Shown in pieces: positions 43,848 to 52,401 of a stretch of 64,000 nucleotides of DNA. The notes below the pieces were generated by a model that had not been told where the DNA came from, searched no databases, and saw only the letters and a list, made by a program, of their open reading frames with translations. Location of the stretch: NCBI GenBank assembly GCA_015066935.1, contig SVNK01000006.1, positions 62,001 to 126,000 of the forward strand, in the 5' to 3' direction. Origin of the DNA: Ruminococcus sp. (GTDB taxonomy: Bacteria > Bacillota > Clostridia > Oscillospirales > Ruminococcaceae). The position numbers were made by a program, and so were the translations under genes. Positions within the stretch are counted from its first letter, which is position 1; the number at the start of each line of letters is the position of its first letter.

Positions 43848-43923
43848 GGGGCATTAGCGCAGTTGGGAGCGCATCACACTGGCAGTGTGGGGGTCAGGGG
43901 TTCGAATCCCCTATGCTCCACCA
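43848..43923 (+). tRNA. tRNA-Ala (anticodon GGC)
   Basis: A 76-nucleotide cloverleaf. Acceptor GGGGCAT pairs with ATGCTCC (one G-U). The D-stem is GCGC/GCGC, the anticodon loop CTGGCAG gives anticodon GGC, and the T-arm contains GGTTCGAATCC. The 3' CCA is encoded at 43921-43923. A short AACCTCCTC/GGGGAGGTT hairpin at 43928-43957 follows. Confidence 0.95.
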
Positions 43924-43927
43924 ATAT

Positions 43928-43957
43928 AACCTCCTCGCTTACGGTGGGGAGGTTTTT
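43928..43957 (+). terminator. Terminator between tRNA-Ala and proC
   Basis: AACCTCCTC (43928-43936) pairs with GGGGAGGTT (43946-43954), followed by a short T-run. proC begins 25 bases later, so partial read-through may supply proC. Confidence 0.65.
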
Positions 43958-43981
43958 ATAATAGTTTTAAAGGAGAGTTCC

Positions 43982-44788
43982 ATGAATACAGTAAATATCG
44001 GATTTATCGGAGCAGGCAATATGGGAACAGCAATTCTGAAAGGAATTGCAGGAAGCAGTCTTGCGGAAAAAGTGAGTCTTTATGCTTATGACCCCGACGA
44101 AACAAAAATTAATGCCCTTAAATCATATGGTGTGAATTCCTGCGGAAGTGAGGCTGAACTCACAAAGAAATGCAAGTATGTTTTCCTTGCAGTAAAGCCG
44201 CAGATAATTGAAAAAGTCATTGAGAGTGCCGCCGTCGGTGCAGACAGTGATACGGTATTTGTATCAATAGCCGCAGGAATAAGTGACACTTTCATTGAAA
44301 GCAAGACATTCAGCGGTGCAAAGATAATTCTTGTTATGCCAAATACGCCGCTTCTTCTGGGGGAAGGTGCGTCTGCTCTTTCTCACAGCGACAGCGTAAC
44401 TGAAGAAGAATTTGCTTTTATACTGGATGTTTTCAGCATCTGCGGAAAAGCATCTGTTATCCCGAAGGATAAGATGAAGGAGATTATTGCAATAAACGGA
44501 AGCAGTCCTGCATTTATATATCTTTTTGCCAAGGGATTTATTGACTATGCCGATTCGGTTGGTATTGACAAGACTGCTGCAATGGAACTTTTTGCACAAA
44601 GTCTTATTGGTTCGGCAAAAATGATAACAGATTCGGGTTACAGTATTGATGAGCTTATTAAAATGGTATCATCTCCCGGCGGAACAACTCTTGCAGGTCT
44701 TGACCGACTTTACGAGGGAAAGCTTGAAGAAACAGTAAAGAATTGCTGTGAGAGCTGCACCGGAAGAGCATATGAACTTTCAAAATAA
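43982..44788 (+). CDS. proC: Pyrroline-5-carboxylate reductase
   Basis: A 268-residue enzyme. The N-terminal Rossmann motif is IGFIGAGNMGTAILKG and the C-terminal signature is MVSSPGGTTLAGLDRLYEG (about 238-256). It performs the last step of proline synthesis, reducing P5C with NAD(P)H. ATG at 43982 follows AAAGGAG; the longer frame would start inside the tRNA. Confidence 0.95.
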   Translation: MNTVNIGFIGAGNMGTAILKGIAGSSLAEKVSLYAYDPDETKINALKSYGVNSCGSEAELTKKCKYVFLAVKPQIIEKVIESAAVGADSDTVFVSIAAGISDTFIESKTFSGAKIILVMPNTPLLLGEGASALSHSDSVTEEEFAFILDVFSICGKASVIPKDKMKEIIAINGSSPAFIYLFAKGFIDYADSVGIDKTAAMELFAQSLIGSAKMITDSGYSIDELIKMVSSPGGTTLAGLDRLYEGKLEETVKNCCESCTGRAYELSK

Positions 44789-44811
44789 TTTATCTGTTCT
44801 GAAATAAAAAG

Positions 44812-44864
44812 ATTCCGCATATCCTTTTAAGGGACAACTTTAAAAGGAAAGGAAAATGCGGAAT
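44812..44864 (+). promoter_or_regulatory. Leader hairpin covering the SpoIIM-like ribosome-binding site
   Basis: ATTCCGCAT (44812-44820) pairs with ATGCGGAAT (44856-44864) and, inside it, CCTTTTAA (44823-44830) pairs with TTAAAAGG (44840-44847). The inner right arm and the purine-rich sequence after it are the only SD-like bases before the ATG at 44863, so the helix could hide the start site. There is no terminator U-run. Confidence 0.6.
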
Positions 44865-45453
44865 GCGAATAATAGGTGACATATCAGGAATCAGAGGCAG
44901 ACGTAAAGGATTTGTTTTTCTTGGAATATGTATAGCTGTCGGAATAATTGCAGGTTCTGTGATGGCGGCAGAGAATAGTATACATGCGGACTCGGCATGG
45001 TTCCATCAGTTTTTTTCTCCGCTGAACGGAGGAGGGACGTTTTCGGAATCTGTCGGAAGATCAGCGTTATCATCAGTAATTTTTCTTGCTGCGGTGTTTT
45101 TCTCCGGATTTTTTGTGTTCGGACAACCAATAGGTGTTGCTCTGCTTGCATGGAGAGGAGTAGGGATAGGTATTTCTGTGGCTGAGATGTATAAGATTCA
45201 CGGTGCAGGTGCGATTCCCGAAGTAATAATGCTGATACTGCCGAAAGCCTTTGTTTCGGCAATAGTGGCAGTACTTGCAGTAAGGGAGCTTATCCGTTCA
45301 TCAAATATGCTGATGAGTCATGTGATCAACGGTGAGAAAGCTGATAACGAGAAATATGAAATACGTCTTTACATCATAAAATTTCTGGTATTGTTCATTA
45401 TTTCGCTGATTTCTGTTACGATTACAGCAGCTGCTGAGGTACTGATTACCTGA
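44863..45453 (+). CDS. Stage II sporulation protein M-like membrane protein
   Basis: A 196-residue protein with about five membrane helices. It fits the SpoIIM/DUF95 layout, including FFSGFFVFGQPIGVALLAWRGVGIG near residue 90. SpoIIM takes part in forespore engulfment with SpoIID and SpoIIP. The start lies within a hairpin (44812-44864). It is followed 27 bases later by a DUF624 gene. The family call is moderate. Confidence 0.68.
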   Translation: MRIIGDISGIRGRRKGFVFLGICIAVGIIAGSVMAAENSIHADSAWFHQFFSPLNGGGTFSESVGRSALSSVIFLAAVFFSGFFVFGQPIGVALLAWRGVGIGISVAEMYKIHGAGAIPEVIMLILPKAFVSAIVAVLAVRELIRSSNMLMSHVINGEKADNEKYEIRLYIIKFLVLFIISLISVTITAAAEVLIT

Positions 45454-45480
45454 AGACGTAAAAATAAGGAGTGTTTGAAT

Positions 45481-46395
45481 TTGGGCTTTTACAATTATAA
45501 TAAATCTGGTGTCGGAATTGCAAAGAATTCCGAAAAGAAAACGGGTGCAAAACTCTTTTTTGATATTCTCTGGAGAAAAATCTGGAATATATTCCAGCTG
45601 AATATGATTTTCTGGCTGTTTACATTGCCTCTGATGACAGTACCAATGGCACTTTCAATAAACAACACTCTCATATCCGAGATTATTGTAGTATTGCTGA
45701 TTGTTGCCTTTGTTGTACTTATCGGACCTGCGATGGCTGGAATGTCACGAGTAATGAGGATGTTTATAATTGAAAAGCACTGTTTTGTTTTCAGTGATTT
45801 TATGAAGGGGTTCAGGACTAACTTCAAAAAAGCGTGCATTATCGGAATACTTGACTGTGTTGCGGTACTTTCAGCAATAGGTTCGATAAAAATATATCCT
45901 GCACTTTCTGTTGAATATGGGTCAAAGCTGATGTATATACCAATGGTTATTGCACTGAGCATAGCACTTGTATTTCTGATGATGAATTTTTACATTTATC
46001 TGATGCTTGTTGCGACAAATCTTTCGATGAAGAATCTTTTGAAGAATTCATTTGCACTTGCGTTTGTTGCAATCAAGAGTAATTTTATCACACTTTTGTT
46101 TATAATTCTTCTTGTAGGAATCATGGCACTTCTGTTCCTGTTTCTTACGCCGGTGTTTATATTTGTTTTCCCGTTTTTCCCAGCAGCCTTAATCTGTTTC
46201 ATAACAACATTCAACTGTTATCCTGTTATTCAGAAGTATATTATCGACCCATATTACACAAGTATCGGACAAGTCAATCCGGAGCATATCAATGCAGCAG
46301 AGCTTTCGGATGAAGAAACCCTCTTTGAAGATATGGGCGGTAAGGAACAGCCTATAGACAACCGTAAAAAAGGAAAAGGAAAAAGAATATCATAA
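45481..46395 (+). CDS. DUF624 (YesL-like) membrane protein
   Basis: A protein of about 304 residues with five or six membrane helices. FNCYPVIQKYIIDPYY near the C-terminus and LPLMTVPMALS near residue 50 are DUF624 hallmarks. The family is often beside sugar transport genes; function unknown. The start is TTG at 45481, nine bases after AAGGAG; another TTG at 45475 is too close. A charged tail of about 45 residues ends in KKGKGKRIS. Confidence 0.75.
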   Translation: MGFYNYNKSGVGIAKNSEKKTGAKLFFDILWRKIWNIFQLNMIFWLFTLPLMTVPMALSINNTLISEIIVVLLIVAFVVLIGPAMAGMSRVMRMFIIEKHCFVFSDFMKGFRTNFKKACIIGILDCVAVLSAIGSIKIYPALSVEYGSKLMYIPMVIALSIALVFLMMNFYIYLMLVATNLSMKNLLKNSFALAFVAIKSNFITLLFIILLVGIMALLFLFLTPVFIFVFPFFPAALICFITTFNCYPVIQKYIIDPYYTSIGQVNPEHINAAELSDEETLFEDMGGKEQPIDNRKKGKGKRIS

Positions 46396-46407
46396 GGAGG
46401 TAGTTTT

Positions 46408-46749
46408 ATGCCGTACATTAACGTAAAAACAAATGTATCCGTCATAAAGGAGAAGGAGATTAATATCAAGTCCGCACTCGGAATGGCAATTACAGCAATT
46501 CCCGGCAAATCCGAGGGATGGCTCATGGTAGGAATCGAGCCTGACAGTATCCTATATTTCAGAGGAGAGGACGCTCCCGCAGCAATGGTCGAGGTGAGTA
46601 TATTCGGGAGTGCCTCGTCAAATGCACTGACAACACTCACATCACACATCACAGGAATTCTCACAGATCAGCTTGAGATTCCGTCCGACAGAATATATGT
46701 AAAATATACGTCAACAGCTGACTGGGGCTGGAACGGTTCCAACTTCTGA
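46408..46749 (+). CDS. Macrophage migration inhibitory factor (MIF)-like tautomerase
   Basis: A 113-residue protein of MIF length. It starts Met-Pro-Tyr-Ile-Asn-Val, leaving the catalytic Pro1 after Met removal. EGWLMVGIEPDSILYFRGEDAPAAMVEV resembles the MIF segment around the invariant Lys/Ile region, and the end WGWNGSNF matches the usual GWN(N)STF. The family shows keto-enol tautomerase activity. AAGGAGG precedes the ATG, 12 bases after DUF624. Confidence 0.85.
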   Translation: MPYINVKTNVSVIKEKEINIKSALGMAITAIPGKSEGWLMVGIEPDSILYFRGEDAPAAMVEVSIFGSASSNALTTLTSHITGILTDQLEIPSDRIYVKYTSTADWGWNGSNF

Positions 46750-46758
46750 GAGCGATAT

Positions 46759-46786
46759 GCCGTCACGGGAATGTGGCGGCTTTTTT
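46759..46786 (+). terminator. Terminator after the MIF-like gene
   Basis: GCCGTCAC (46759-46766) and GTGGCGGC (46773-46780) with one G-U pair, then six T residues. Confidence 0.82.
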
Positions 46787-46819
46787 ATCGTATTTTGGGG
46801 AGCAATATCAAAAAAACTA

Positions 46820-46848
46820 TTGACAAGTTTTCAGAAATATGATACAAT
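46820..46848 (+). promoter_or_regulatory. SigA-type promoter of the structured RNA / polyamine cluster
   Basis: TTGACA at 46820-46825 and TACAAT at 46843-46848, spacer 17 bases; initiation is expected at about 46855. Confidence 0.8.
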
Positions 46849-46854
46849 AAAACA

Positions 46855-47151
46855 AATTGCAAAAGAGACTTTTGTTTCAGAGCATGATTTTGACCACTCT
46901 ATCTGAGTTATGGCCATACGGACAGCCGGGTCAGATGCCGATACTGACGTTTCATCGTCAGCTGGCAACTTCTGTTGCCTTATTGATTCGATTTATCGAT
47001 ACATTTTATAAGTTTTCATCAGCTTGTGAAAGGTCAATAAGAGTAGTAAAAGGTATCCTTGCTTATATAGACTCTGAAACCAGACAAAGTCATTAGCGTA
47101 TTATGCGTATGATTTAGCACGTATGGGTTGGTGAAGCCTGTACGTTTTTTT
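46855..47151 (+). ncRNA. Candidate structured RNA upstream of speD
   Basis: About 297 nucleotides between a good promoter and an intrinsic terminator, with no convincing protein frame. Complementary segments give a multibranched fold. A closing helix pairs GTTTCAGAG (46874-46882) with CTCTGAAAC (47072-47080), extended by GACTTT/AAAGTC. Inside it are ATCTGA/TCAGAT (46901/46931), CTGACG/CGTCAG (46944/46956), GGCAAC/GTTGCC (46964/46974), TTATTGA/TCAATAA (46980/47034) and an inner TTTCA/TGAAA. It could be a free regulatory RNA or a leader controlling speD. I cannot match it to a named class. Confidence 0.65.
47119..47151 (+). terminator. Terminator at the end of the structured RNA
   Basis: ACGTATGGG (47119-47127) pairs with CCTGTACGT (47137-47145), nine pairs including two wobbles, followed by seven T residues. 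It lies 24 bases before the speD ATG, so speD needs read-through, antitermination or a separate promoter. Confidence 0.78.
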
Positions 47152-47174
47152 ATTTTATGACCGAGAGGTGCTTT

Positions 47175-47957
47175 ATGGAAAATAAATTAAAGCTTTACGG
47201 ATTCAATAATCTGACGAAATCCCTCAGCTTCAATATATATGATGTATGCTATGCAAAGGACCCGAAGGCACAGCTTGCATATATTGCCTATGTTGACGAG
47301 CAGTACAATTCCGAGCGTATCACCGATATCATGACTCATCTTACAGAGATGATCGGTGCGCAGGTACTGAGCGTATCACGTCAGGATTACGACCCTCAGG
47401 GAGCATCGGCGACCTTCCTTATAGCCGATGAGACCATGATTCCCGCCGGAGGAAGCGAGACAGTAGCTCATCTAGACAAAAGTCATGTAACCGTTCATAC
47501 GTATCCCGAATACCATCCCGACACCTGTATTGCAACATTCAGAGTAGACATAGACGTTGCAACGTGCGGAAAAATAACTCCACTCACAGCCCTTGATTAC
47601 CTTATCGGAAGCTTTGACTCCGATATAATCACAATGGACTACCGTGTAAGAGGTTTTACACGGAATCTCAGCGGAGAAAAGCTCTTTATCGACCACAATA
47701 TAACGTCAATTCAGGACTATATAGACGAAAGCACCTTGCGTAAATACGATGCAGTGGACGTAAATGTATATCAGTCCAATATTTTTCACACCAAGATGCT
47801 GATACGTGAGCTTGATCTTCAGAATTATCTGTTCAATACGGACGTAACTGAGCTTCCGCCATGGAAGCGTCTTGAGATAACAACAGCACTCAAGAGAGAA
47901 ATGATAGAAATATTCAGCGGAAGGAATGTGTTCGGAAATGGCTTTTTCACAGATTAA
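47175..47957 (+). CDS. speD: S-adenosylmethionine decarboxylase proenzyme (E. coli type)
   Basis: A 260-residue proenzyme of the class 1a (E. coli-like) type, not the short Bacillus type. The self-cleavage site is in [14 protein letters not shown] (about 99-112), where Ser becomes the pyruvoyl group. It makes decarboxylated AdoMet for SpeE. ATG at 47175 follows GAGAGGTG. It overlaps the next gene by 20 bases. Confidence 0.94.
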   Translation: MENKLKLYGFNNLTKSLSFNIYDVCYAKDPKAQLAYIAYVDEQYNSERITDIMTHLTEMIGAQVLSVSRQDYDPQGASATFLIADETMIPAGGSETVAHLDKSHVTVHTYPEYHPDTCIATFRVDIDVATCGKITPLTALDYLIGSFDSDIITMDYRVRGFTRNLSGEKLFIDHNITSIQDYIDESTLRKYDAVDVNVYQSNIFHTKMLIRELDLQNYLFNTDVTELPPWKRLEITTALKREMIEIFSGRNVFGNGFFTD

Positions 47958-49383
47958 TGCGCCGATATATGAAGCTCTGCGGAAATTCCGCCGTATGAGA
48001 GTTGTACCATTTGACGTACCGGGTCATAAGCGTGGCAGAGGCAACATGGAGCTTACAGAGTTCCTTGGTGAGGACTGCATGAATGTGGACGTCAATTCAA
48101 TGAAGCCTCTTGATAATCTGTGTCATCCTGTGTCAGTCATAAAGGATGCGGAGGAGCTTGCGGCTGAGGCATTTGGTGCAGCACACGCATTTTTCATGGT
48201 AGGAGGGACAACTTCTGCTGTACAGAGCATGATTATGTATGCCTGCAAAAGCGGTGAAAAGATAATCATGCCGAGAAATGTCCACAGAAGTGCGATCAAC
48301 GCACTTATTCTTACGGGAGCAATTCCCGTGTACGTGGACCCGGACTGCAATAATGAGCTTGGCATACCGCTTGGTATGTCAGTATCGCAGGTTGAAAAGG
48401 CAATCAGAGAGAATCCCGATGCAAAGGCAATACTTGTAAATAACCCGACGTATTACGGTATTTGCTCAGACATTAAGAAGATAACGGAGCTTGCTCATGC
48501 CAATAATATGCTGATGCTTGCAGACGAGGCTCACGGAACACATTTCTATTTCGGCGAGAATTTTCCGATTTCAGCAATGGCAGCGGGAGCCGATATTGCT
48601 TCGGCAAGTATGCATAAATCGGGCGGCAGTCTTACCCAGAGTTCATTTCTGCTTATGGGAGAGCGTATAAATGCCGACTATATGCGTCAGGTAGTGAATC
48701 TCACCCAGACAACGAGTGCTTCGTACCTTCTTCTTTCGAGTCTTGATATTTCCCGAAAGAGACTTGCGCTCAGCGGACGTGAAATATTTGAAAAGACCGT
48801 TCAGATGGCGGAATATGCCCGTGAGGAGATAAATTCAATCGGGGGCTATTATGCTTTTTCGAGAGAACTTGTGAACGGAGACAGCGTATATGACTTTGAT
48901 GTTTCAAAGCTTTCTGTCCATACACTTCCCATTGGACTTGCAGGAATTGAGGTCTATGACCTTCTTCGTGACGAATACGATATACAGATTGAATTCGGAG
49001 ACATCGGAAATATTCTTGCATACATCTCAGTCGGAGACCGTACACGTGATATAGAGCGTCTTATCAGTGCATTGGCTGAAATCAAGAGAAGATTCGGCAA
49101 ATCGGGTACAGGAATGCTCACACAGGAGTATATAAATCCTGTTGTTGCCGAGACTCCGAGACGTGCCTTCTATGCCGACAAGATGTCGCTTCCTCTTGAC
49201 GAGGCGGCAGGTCATGTGTGCAGCGAGTTTGTAATGTGCTATCCACCCGGAATACCGATTCTTGCTCCGGGCGAGCTTATAACTCCGCAGATAATCGAGT
49301 ATATAAAATACGCTAAGGAAAAAGGCTGTCAGATGACGGGTACTGAGGATATCAATATAGAGAGACTGAATGTGCTAAGATAA
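47938..49383 (+). CDS. speA: PLP-dependent Orn/Lys/Arg decarboxylase (probable arginine decarboxylase)
   Basis: A 481-residue fold-type I decarboxylase without the N-terminal wing domain, as in Bacillus Spe[14 protein letters not shown] (about 27-39) is the N-terminal signature and [15 protein letters not shown] (about 225) holds the PLP-binding Lys. The neighbouring agmatinase points to arginine as substrate, giving agmatine. ATG at 47938 was chosen; the ATG at 47926 abuts the GGAAGG. Confidence 0.9.
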   Translation: MAFSQINAPIYEALRKFRRMRVVPFDVPGHKRGRGNMELTEFLGEDCMNVDVNSMKPLDNLCHPVSVIKDAEELAAEAFGAAHAFFMVGGTTSAVQSMIMYACKSGEKIIMPRNVHRSAINALILTGAIPVYVDPDCNNELGIPLGMSVSQVEKAIRENPDAKAILVNNPTYYGICSDIKKITELAHANNMLMLADEAHGTHFYFGENFPISAMAAGADIASASMHKSGGSLTQSSFLLMGERINADYMRQVVNLTQTTSASYLLLSSLDISRKRLALSGREIFEKTVQMAEYAREEINSIGGYYAFSRELVNGDSVYDFDVSKLSVHTLPIGLAGIEVYDLLRDEYDIQIEFGDIGNILAYISVGDRTRDIERLISALAEIKRRFGKSGTGMLTQEYINPVVAETPRRAFYADKMSLPLDEAAGHVCSEFVMCYPPGIPILAPGELITPQIIEYIKYAKEKGCQMTGTEDINIERLNVLR

Positions 49384-49411
49384 ATCAGAATACGTGGGGA
49401 AGGTAATGTAA

Positions 49412-49936
49412 ATGAAAATTATTGTTTATGGTTCTCAATATGGAACAGCACAACAATATGCAGAAGAACTTGCAAGAAAAACTAATATTGATTTAAAAAG
49501 CTATGAAAAAGTTACAGACATAAATCGTTATGACACGGTAATATATGTTGGTGGGCTATATGCCGGCGGTGTTTTAGGAATGAAAAAGACACTGGCTAAA
49601 ATGTTACAGTGTCAAAGAAAAAAAGTAATCATTGTTACAGTTGGATTGGCTGATCCAATGAACACGGAGAATACCGCTAACATCAGAAACGGCATGAAAA
49701 GGCAGCTCTCAAAAGAGCTGTATGAAAATGCACACATTTTCCATTTAAGAGGTGGGATAGATTATTCACGTTTAAGTTTTAAGCATAAAACAATGATGGG
49801 ATTGTTATACAAAAAAGCAGTAAGGTTACCAGAAGAGAAAAAGACTGCTGAGGTAAAGGCTATGATTGAAACATACAATAAGAAGGTTGATTTCGTAGAC
49901 TTTGATAGTTTAGCTCCAATAGTTAATGATATCTGA
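49412..49936 (+). CDS. Flavodoxin-domain protein
   Basis: A 174-residue protein of the flavodoxin_5 (HemG-like) group. VYGSQYGTAQQYAEELA (about 5-21) is the FMN phosphate loop and DTVIYVGGLYAGGVLGMKKTL the next flavin loop. Codons are clearly more AT-rich than those of the neighbouring spe genes (many AAA, AAT, TTA, ATA), and it interrupts the speA-speE order, so I infer it was acquired. A polyamine role is not indicated by the sequence. Confidence 0.8.
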   Translation: MKIIVYGSQYGTAQQYAEELARKTNIDLKSYEKVTDINRYDTVIYVGGLYAGGVLGMKKTLAKMLQCQRKKVIIVTVGLADPMNTENTANIRNGMKRQLSKELYENAHIFHLRGGIDYSRLSFKHKTMMGLLYKKAVRLPEEKKTAEVKAMIETYNKKVDFVDFDSLAPIVNDI

Positions 49937-49976
49937 TCAACATATTCTGATTTATGGAAAAACAGGAGGGGATTAT

Positions 49977-50828
49977 ATGGAATTATGGTTTACAGAGCGT
50001 CACACACCAAACGTAAAATTTTCTATAAAAGTTGACCGTCAGCTTTACAGTGGAAGCAGTGAGTTCCAGCGGATAGACGTATTTGATTCAAAGGAATTCG
50101 GACGTTTTCTGACGCTTGACGGCTATATGATGCTTACAGAAAAGGACGAATTCATTTATCATGAGATGATAACACACGTTCCGATGTCGGTTCATCCGAA
50201 TCCGGAAAACATACTTGTTATCGGTGCGGGAGACGGAGGAGTAGTCCGTGAGCTGACCAATTACAGTTGTGTCAAAAATATTGACCTCGTTGAAATAGAC
50301 GAACTTGTGGTTGAAGTGAGCAAGCAGTATTTACCGACAACGGCATGTCGTTTTGATGACCCGAGAGTAAATGTCTATTACGAGGACGGCGTAAAATTCA
50401 TTCGTCGATGTGAGGATAAGTACGATATAATTATTGTTGACTCTACTGACCCTTTCGGACCCGGAGAAGGACTTTTCACAAAGGAATTCTACGGAAGCTG
50501 TTTTAAAGCACTTCACGAGGACGGAATAATGGTCAATCAGCATGAAAGTCCGTTTTACACAGAGGACGCAGCAGCAATGCAGCGTTCACATAAACGTATA
50601 GTTGAAAGTTTCCCGATAAGCAAGGTATATCAGGCACATATTCCGACATATCCATCGGGACACTGGCTGTTTGGTTTTGCTTCAAAGAAATACCACCCGA
50701 CCAATGACTATAACGGTACAAAATGGAGTATGCTCGGAATTAATACACGCTATTACAATCCAAGACTTCATTCAGGTGCATTTGCACTTCCAAATTATGT
50801 AGAGGAGCTTCTGAGAGATGTTGAATAA
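49977..50828 (+). CDS. speE: Spermidine synthase (aminopropyltransferase)
   Basis: A 283-residue enzyme. It has VIGAGDGGVVRELTNY (about 80-95), VEIDELVVEVSKQY, and IIVDSTDPFGPGEGLFTKEFY (about 155-175), with the Asp residues that bind decarboxylated AdoMet and putrescine. It transfers an aminopropyl group to putrescine. ATG at 49977 follows AGGAGGGG. It overlaps speB by 11 bases. Confidence 0.95.
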   Translation: MELWFTERHTPNVKFSIKVDRQLYSGSSEFQRIDVFDSKEFGRFLTLDGYMMLTEKDEFIYHEMITHVPMSVHPNPENILVIGAGDGGVVRELTNYSCVKNIDLVEIDELVVEVSKQYLPTTACRFDDPRVNVYYEDGVKFIRRCEDKYDIIIVDSTDPFGPGEGLFTKEFYGSCFKALHEDGIMVNQHESPFYTEDAAAMQRSHKRIVESFPISKVYQAHIPTYPSGHWLFGFASKKYHPTNDYNGTKWSMLGINTRYYNPRLHSGAFALPNYVEELLRDVE

Positions 50829-51669
50829 GAATATACAGACATTTATTGCGTGTGACAGCGAATACGAGGATACAAAAATAGTTCTGTTTGGTGCAGGCTT
50901 TGACGGAACAACAAGTTTTCGTCCCGGAACGAGATTTGCACCTGCGGCAATCAGAAACGAGAGTTTCGGCATAGAGACGTACAGTCCGTACCAGAATAAG
51001 GATATGACCGATTACAGTTATTTTGACAGCGGTGATTTAGAGCTTCCATTTGGAAGCACAAATCGTGCAGTTGCTGATATAGCGATGAGAACGGATGTCA
51101 TACTGAATGACGGTAAAATCCCGTTCATGATTGGCGGAGAGCATCTTGTGACTCTGGGTTCTGTAATGGCTGTAAAGGATAAGTATGACGAGCTGTACAT
51201 AATTCATTTTGACGCTCATGCAGATTTGCGTGACGACTATCTCGGACAGAAGCTTTCTCATGCCTGTGTATTAAGACGCTGTCACGACCTCGTCGGTGAC
51301 GGACATATTTTCCAGTTTGGCATCAGAAGCGGTGACCGTGAAGAATTTTACTTTGCTGACGAGCATACCGAAATGCATAAATTCAATTTCGACGGACTTG
51401 AGGAGACAGTAGAAAAACTCAGGGGTAAGAATGTTTATCTGACTGTGGACCTTGATGTACTTGACCCGTCGGTATTTCCCGGAACGGGTACTCCCGAGGC
51501 AGGCGGAGTAAGCTTTGACGAGCTCAGACGTGCATTGACGCTTGTATGCAGTAAGCTTAATATTGTCGGCTGTGACGTGAATGAACTGAGTCCCGTATAC
51601 GACCAGAGCGGCGTATCAACGGCAGTTGCCTGCAAGATAATCAGGGAAATGCTGCTGTCGCTTTCGTAA
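50818..51669 (+). CDS. speB: Agmatinase (ureohydrolase)
   Basis: A 283-residue arginase-family enzyme. The Mn ligands are in GGEHLVTLGS, IIHFDAHADLRDDY and LTVDLDVLDPSVFPGTGTPEAGG. It hydrolyses agmatine to putrescine and urea. Its start lies inside the end of speE, so translation is coupled. Confidence 0.94.
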   Translation: MLNKNIQTFIACDSEYEDTKIVLFGAGFDGTTSFRPGTRFAPAAIRNESFGIETYSPYQNKDMTDYSYFDSGDLELPFGSTNRAVADIAMRTDVILNDGKIPFMIGGEHLVTLGSVMAVKDKYDELYIIHFDAHADLRDDYLGQKLSHACVLRRCHDLVGDGHIFQFGIRSGDREEFYFADEHTEMHKFNFDGLEETVEKLRGKNVYLTVDLDVLDPSVFPGTGTPEAGGVSFDELRRALTLVCSKLNIVGCDVNELSPVYDQSGVSTAVACKIIREMLLSLS

Positions 51670-51709
51670 AGAGTATTTATCGAGAAATACAATGATAAAG
51701 GAGATATAT

Positions 51710-52330
51710 ATGGGAATTAGTATTTCAATCGGAACGTCATCCGTAAAGGTCTTTATTATAAGGGTATTGATTATGATTGGTGTTTCCTTCGGGATGCTCG
51801 CAGGTGCGTTAGGCGGATATCTTCTGAAAACATTTTTACCGATGTATATTGAGGAAAGTGATATAAAAAAACGCACCCTTGAACCCATAACTGCAACTGT
51901 TTTATCAGTTGACAGAGAGGTTGAAAAGAACACAACAATCGACTATATGAAACTGTCGTATGAATATAATGGCAAGAGTTATGTTACCGATCTGGAATAC
52001 TACGTTGAGGGCAAATTCCATTATTCAACCTCCGATAACGATGACAGGCGTGGTAAAAGAGGTGACGGCAGTTCTTCTTCAGATAATTGGGAAGAATTAC
52101 AGGGAATGGTTGGCGAGGAATACGAAGTATTTCTTGATCCGGATGAGCCTGATAAAGTTTTTAACCCCATAACTGATGATTCTTTAACGTCAATTAAGGT
52201 ATTGGTTATTATAGGTTTTGTTTTAGTAGCGATTGTTGTCACGATGATTATATTTGTGATTATTTTCGCTAAAAAGATTATAAGAAGAATTATTCCGAAG
52301 GTTGAAACATCGGATAATCCTATGAGCTGA
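51710..52330 (+). CDS. DUF3592-like membrane protein A
   Basis: A 206-residue protein with membrane helices near residues 12-36 and 160-185. Between them is a beta-rich domain with KLSYEYNGKSYVTDLEYYV and EVFLDPDEPDKVFNP, a layout seen in DUF3592-type proteins. AAAGGAG precedes the ATG. It resembles the next gene in layout and the EYNGxxY motif. Function unknown; probably not part of polyamine synthesis. Confidence 0.6.
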   Translation: MGISISIGTSSVKVFIIRVLIMIGVSFGMLAGALGGYLLKTFLPMYIEESDIKKRTLEPITATVLSVDREVEKNTTIDYMKLSYEYNGKSYVTDLEYYVEGKFHYSTSDNDDRRGKRGDGSSSSDNWEELQGMVGEEYEVFLDPDEPDKVFNPITDDSLTSIKVLVIIGFVLVAIVVTMIIFVIIFAKKIIRRIIPKVETSDNPMS

Positions 52331-52401
52331 ACAAATCATGGGGGTGCTGCTCAGAATTTATATAGGGAATAATACATTAATGGAAATATAAGGAGGATAC
52401 C

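Noticed and set aside
46857..47096. A 79-codon open frame starting TTG inside the structured-RNA region
   Set aside because: It has no ribosome-binding site, no recognisable domain, and overlaps strongly paired RNA segments bounded by a promoter and a terminator; an RNA is the better reading.
47101..47174. Possible AdoMet or other known riboswitch before speD
   Set aside because: I could not find the conserved core of any riboswitch class I know; the region is recorded only as a candidate structured RNA plus terminator.
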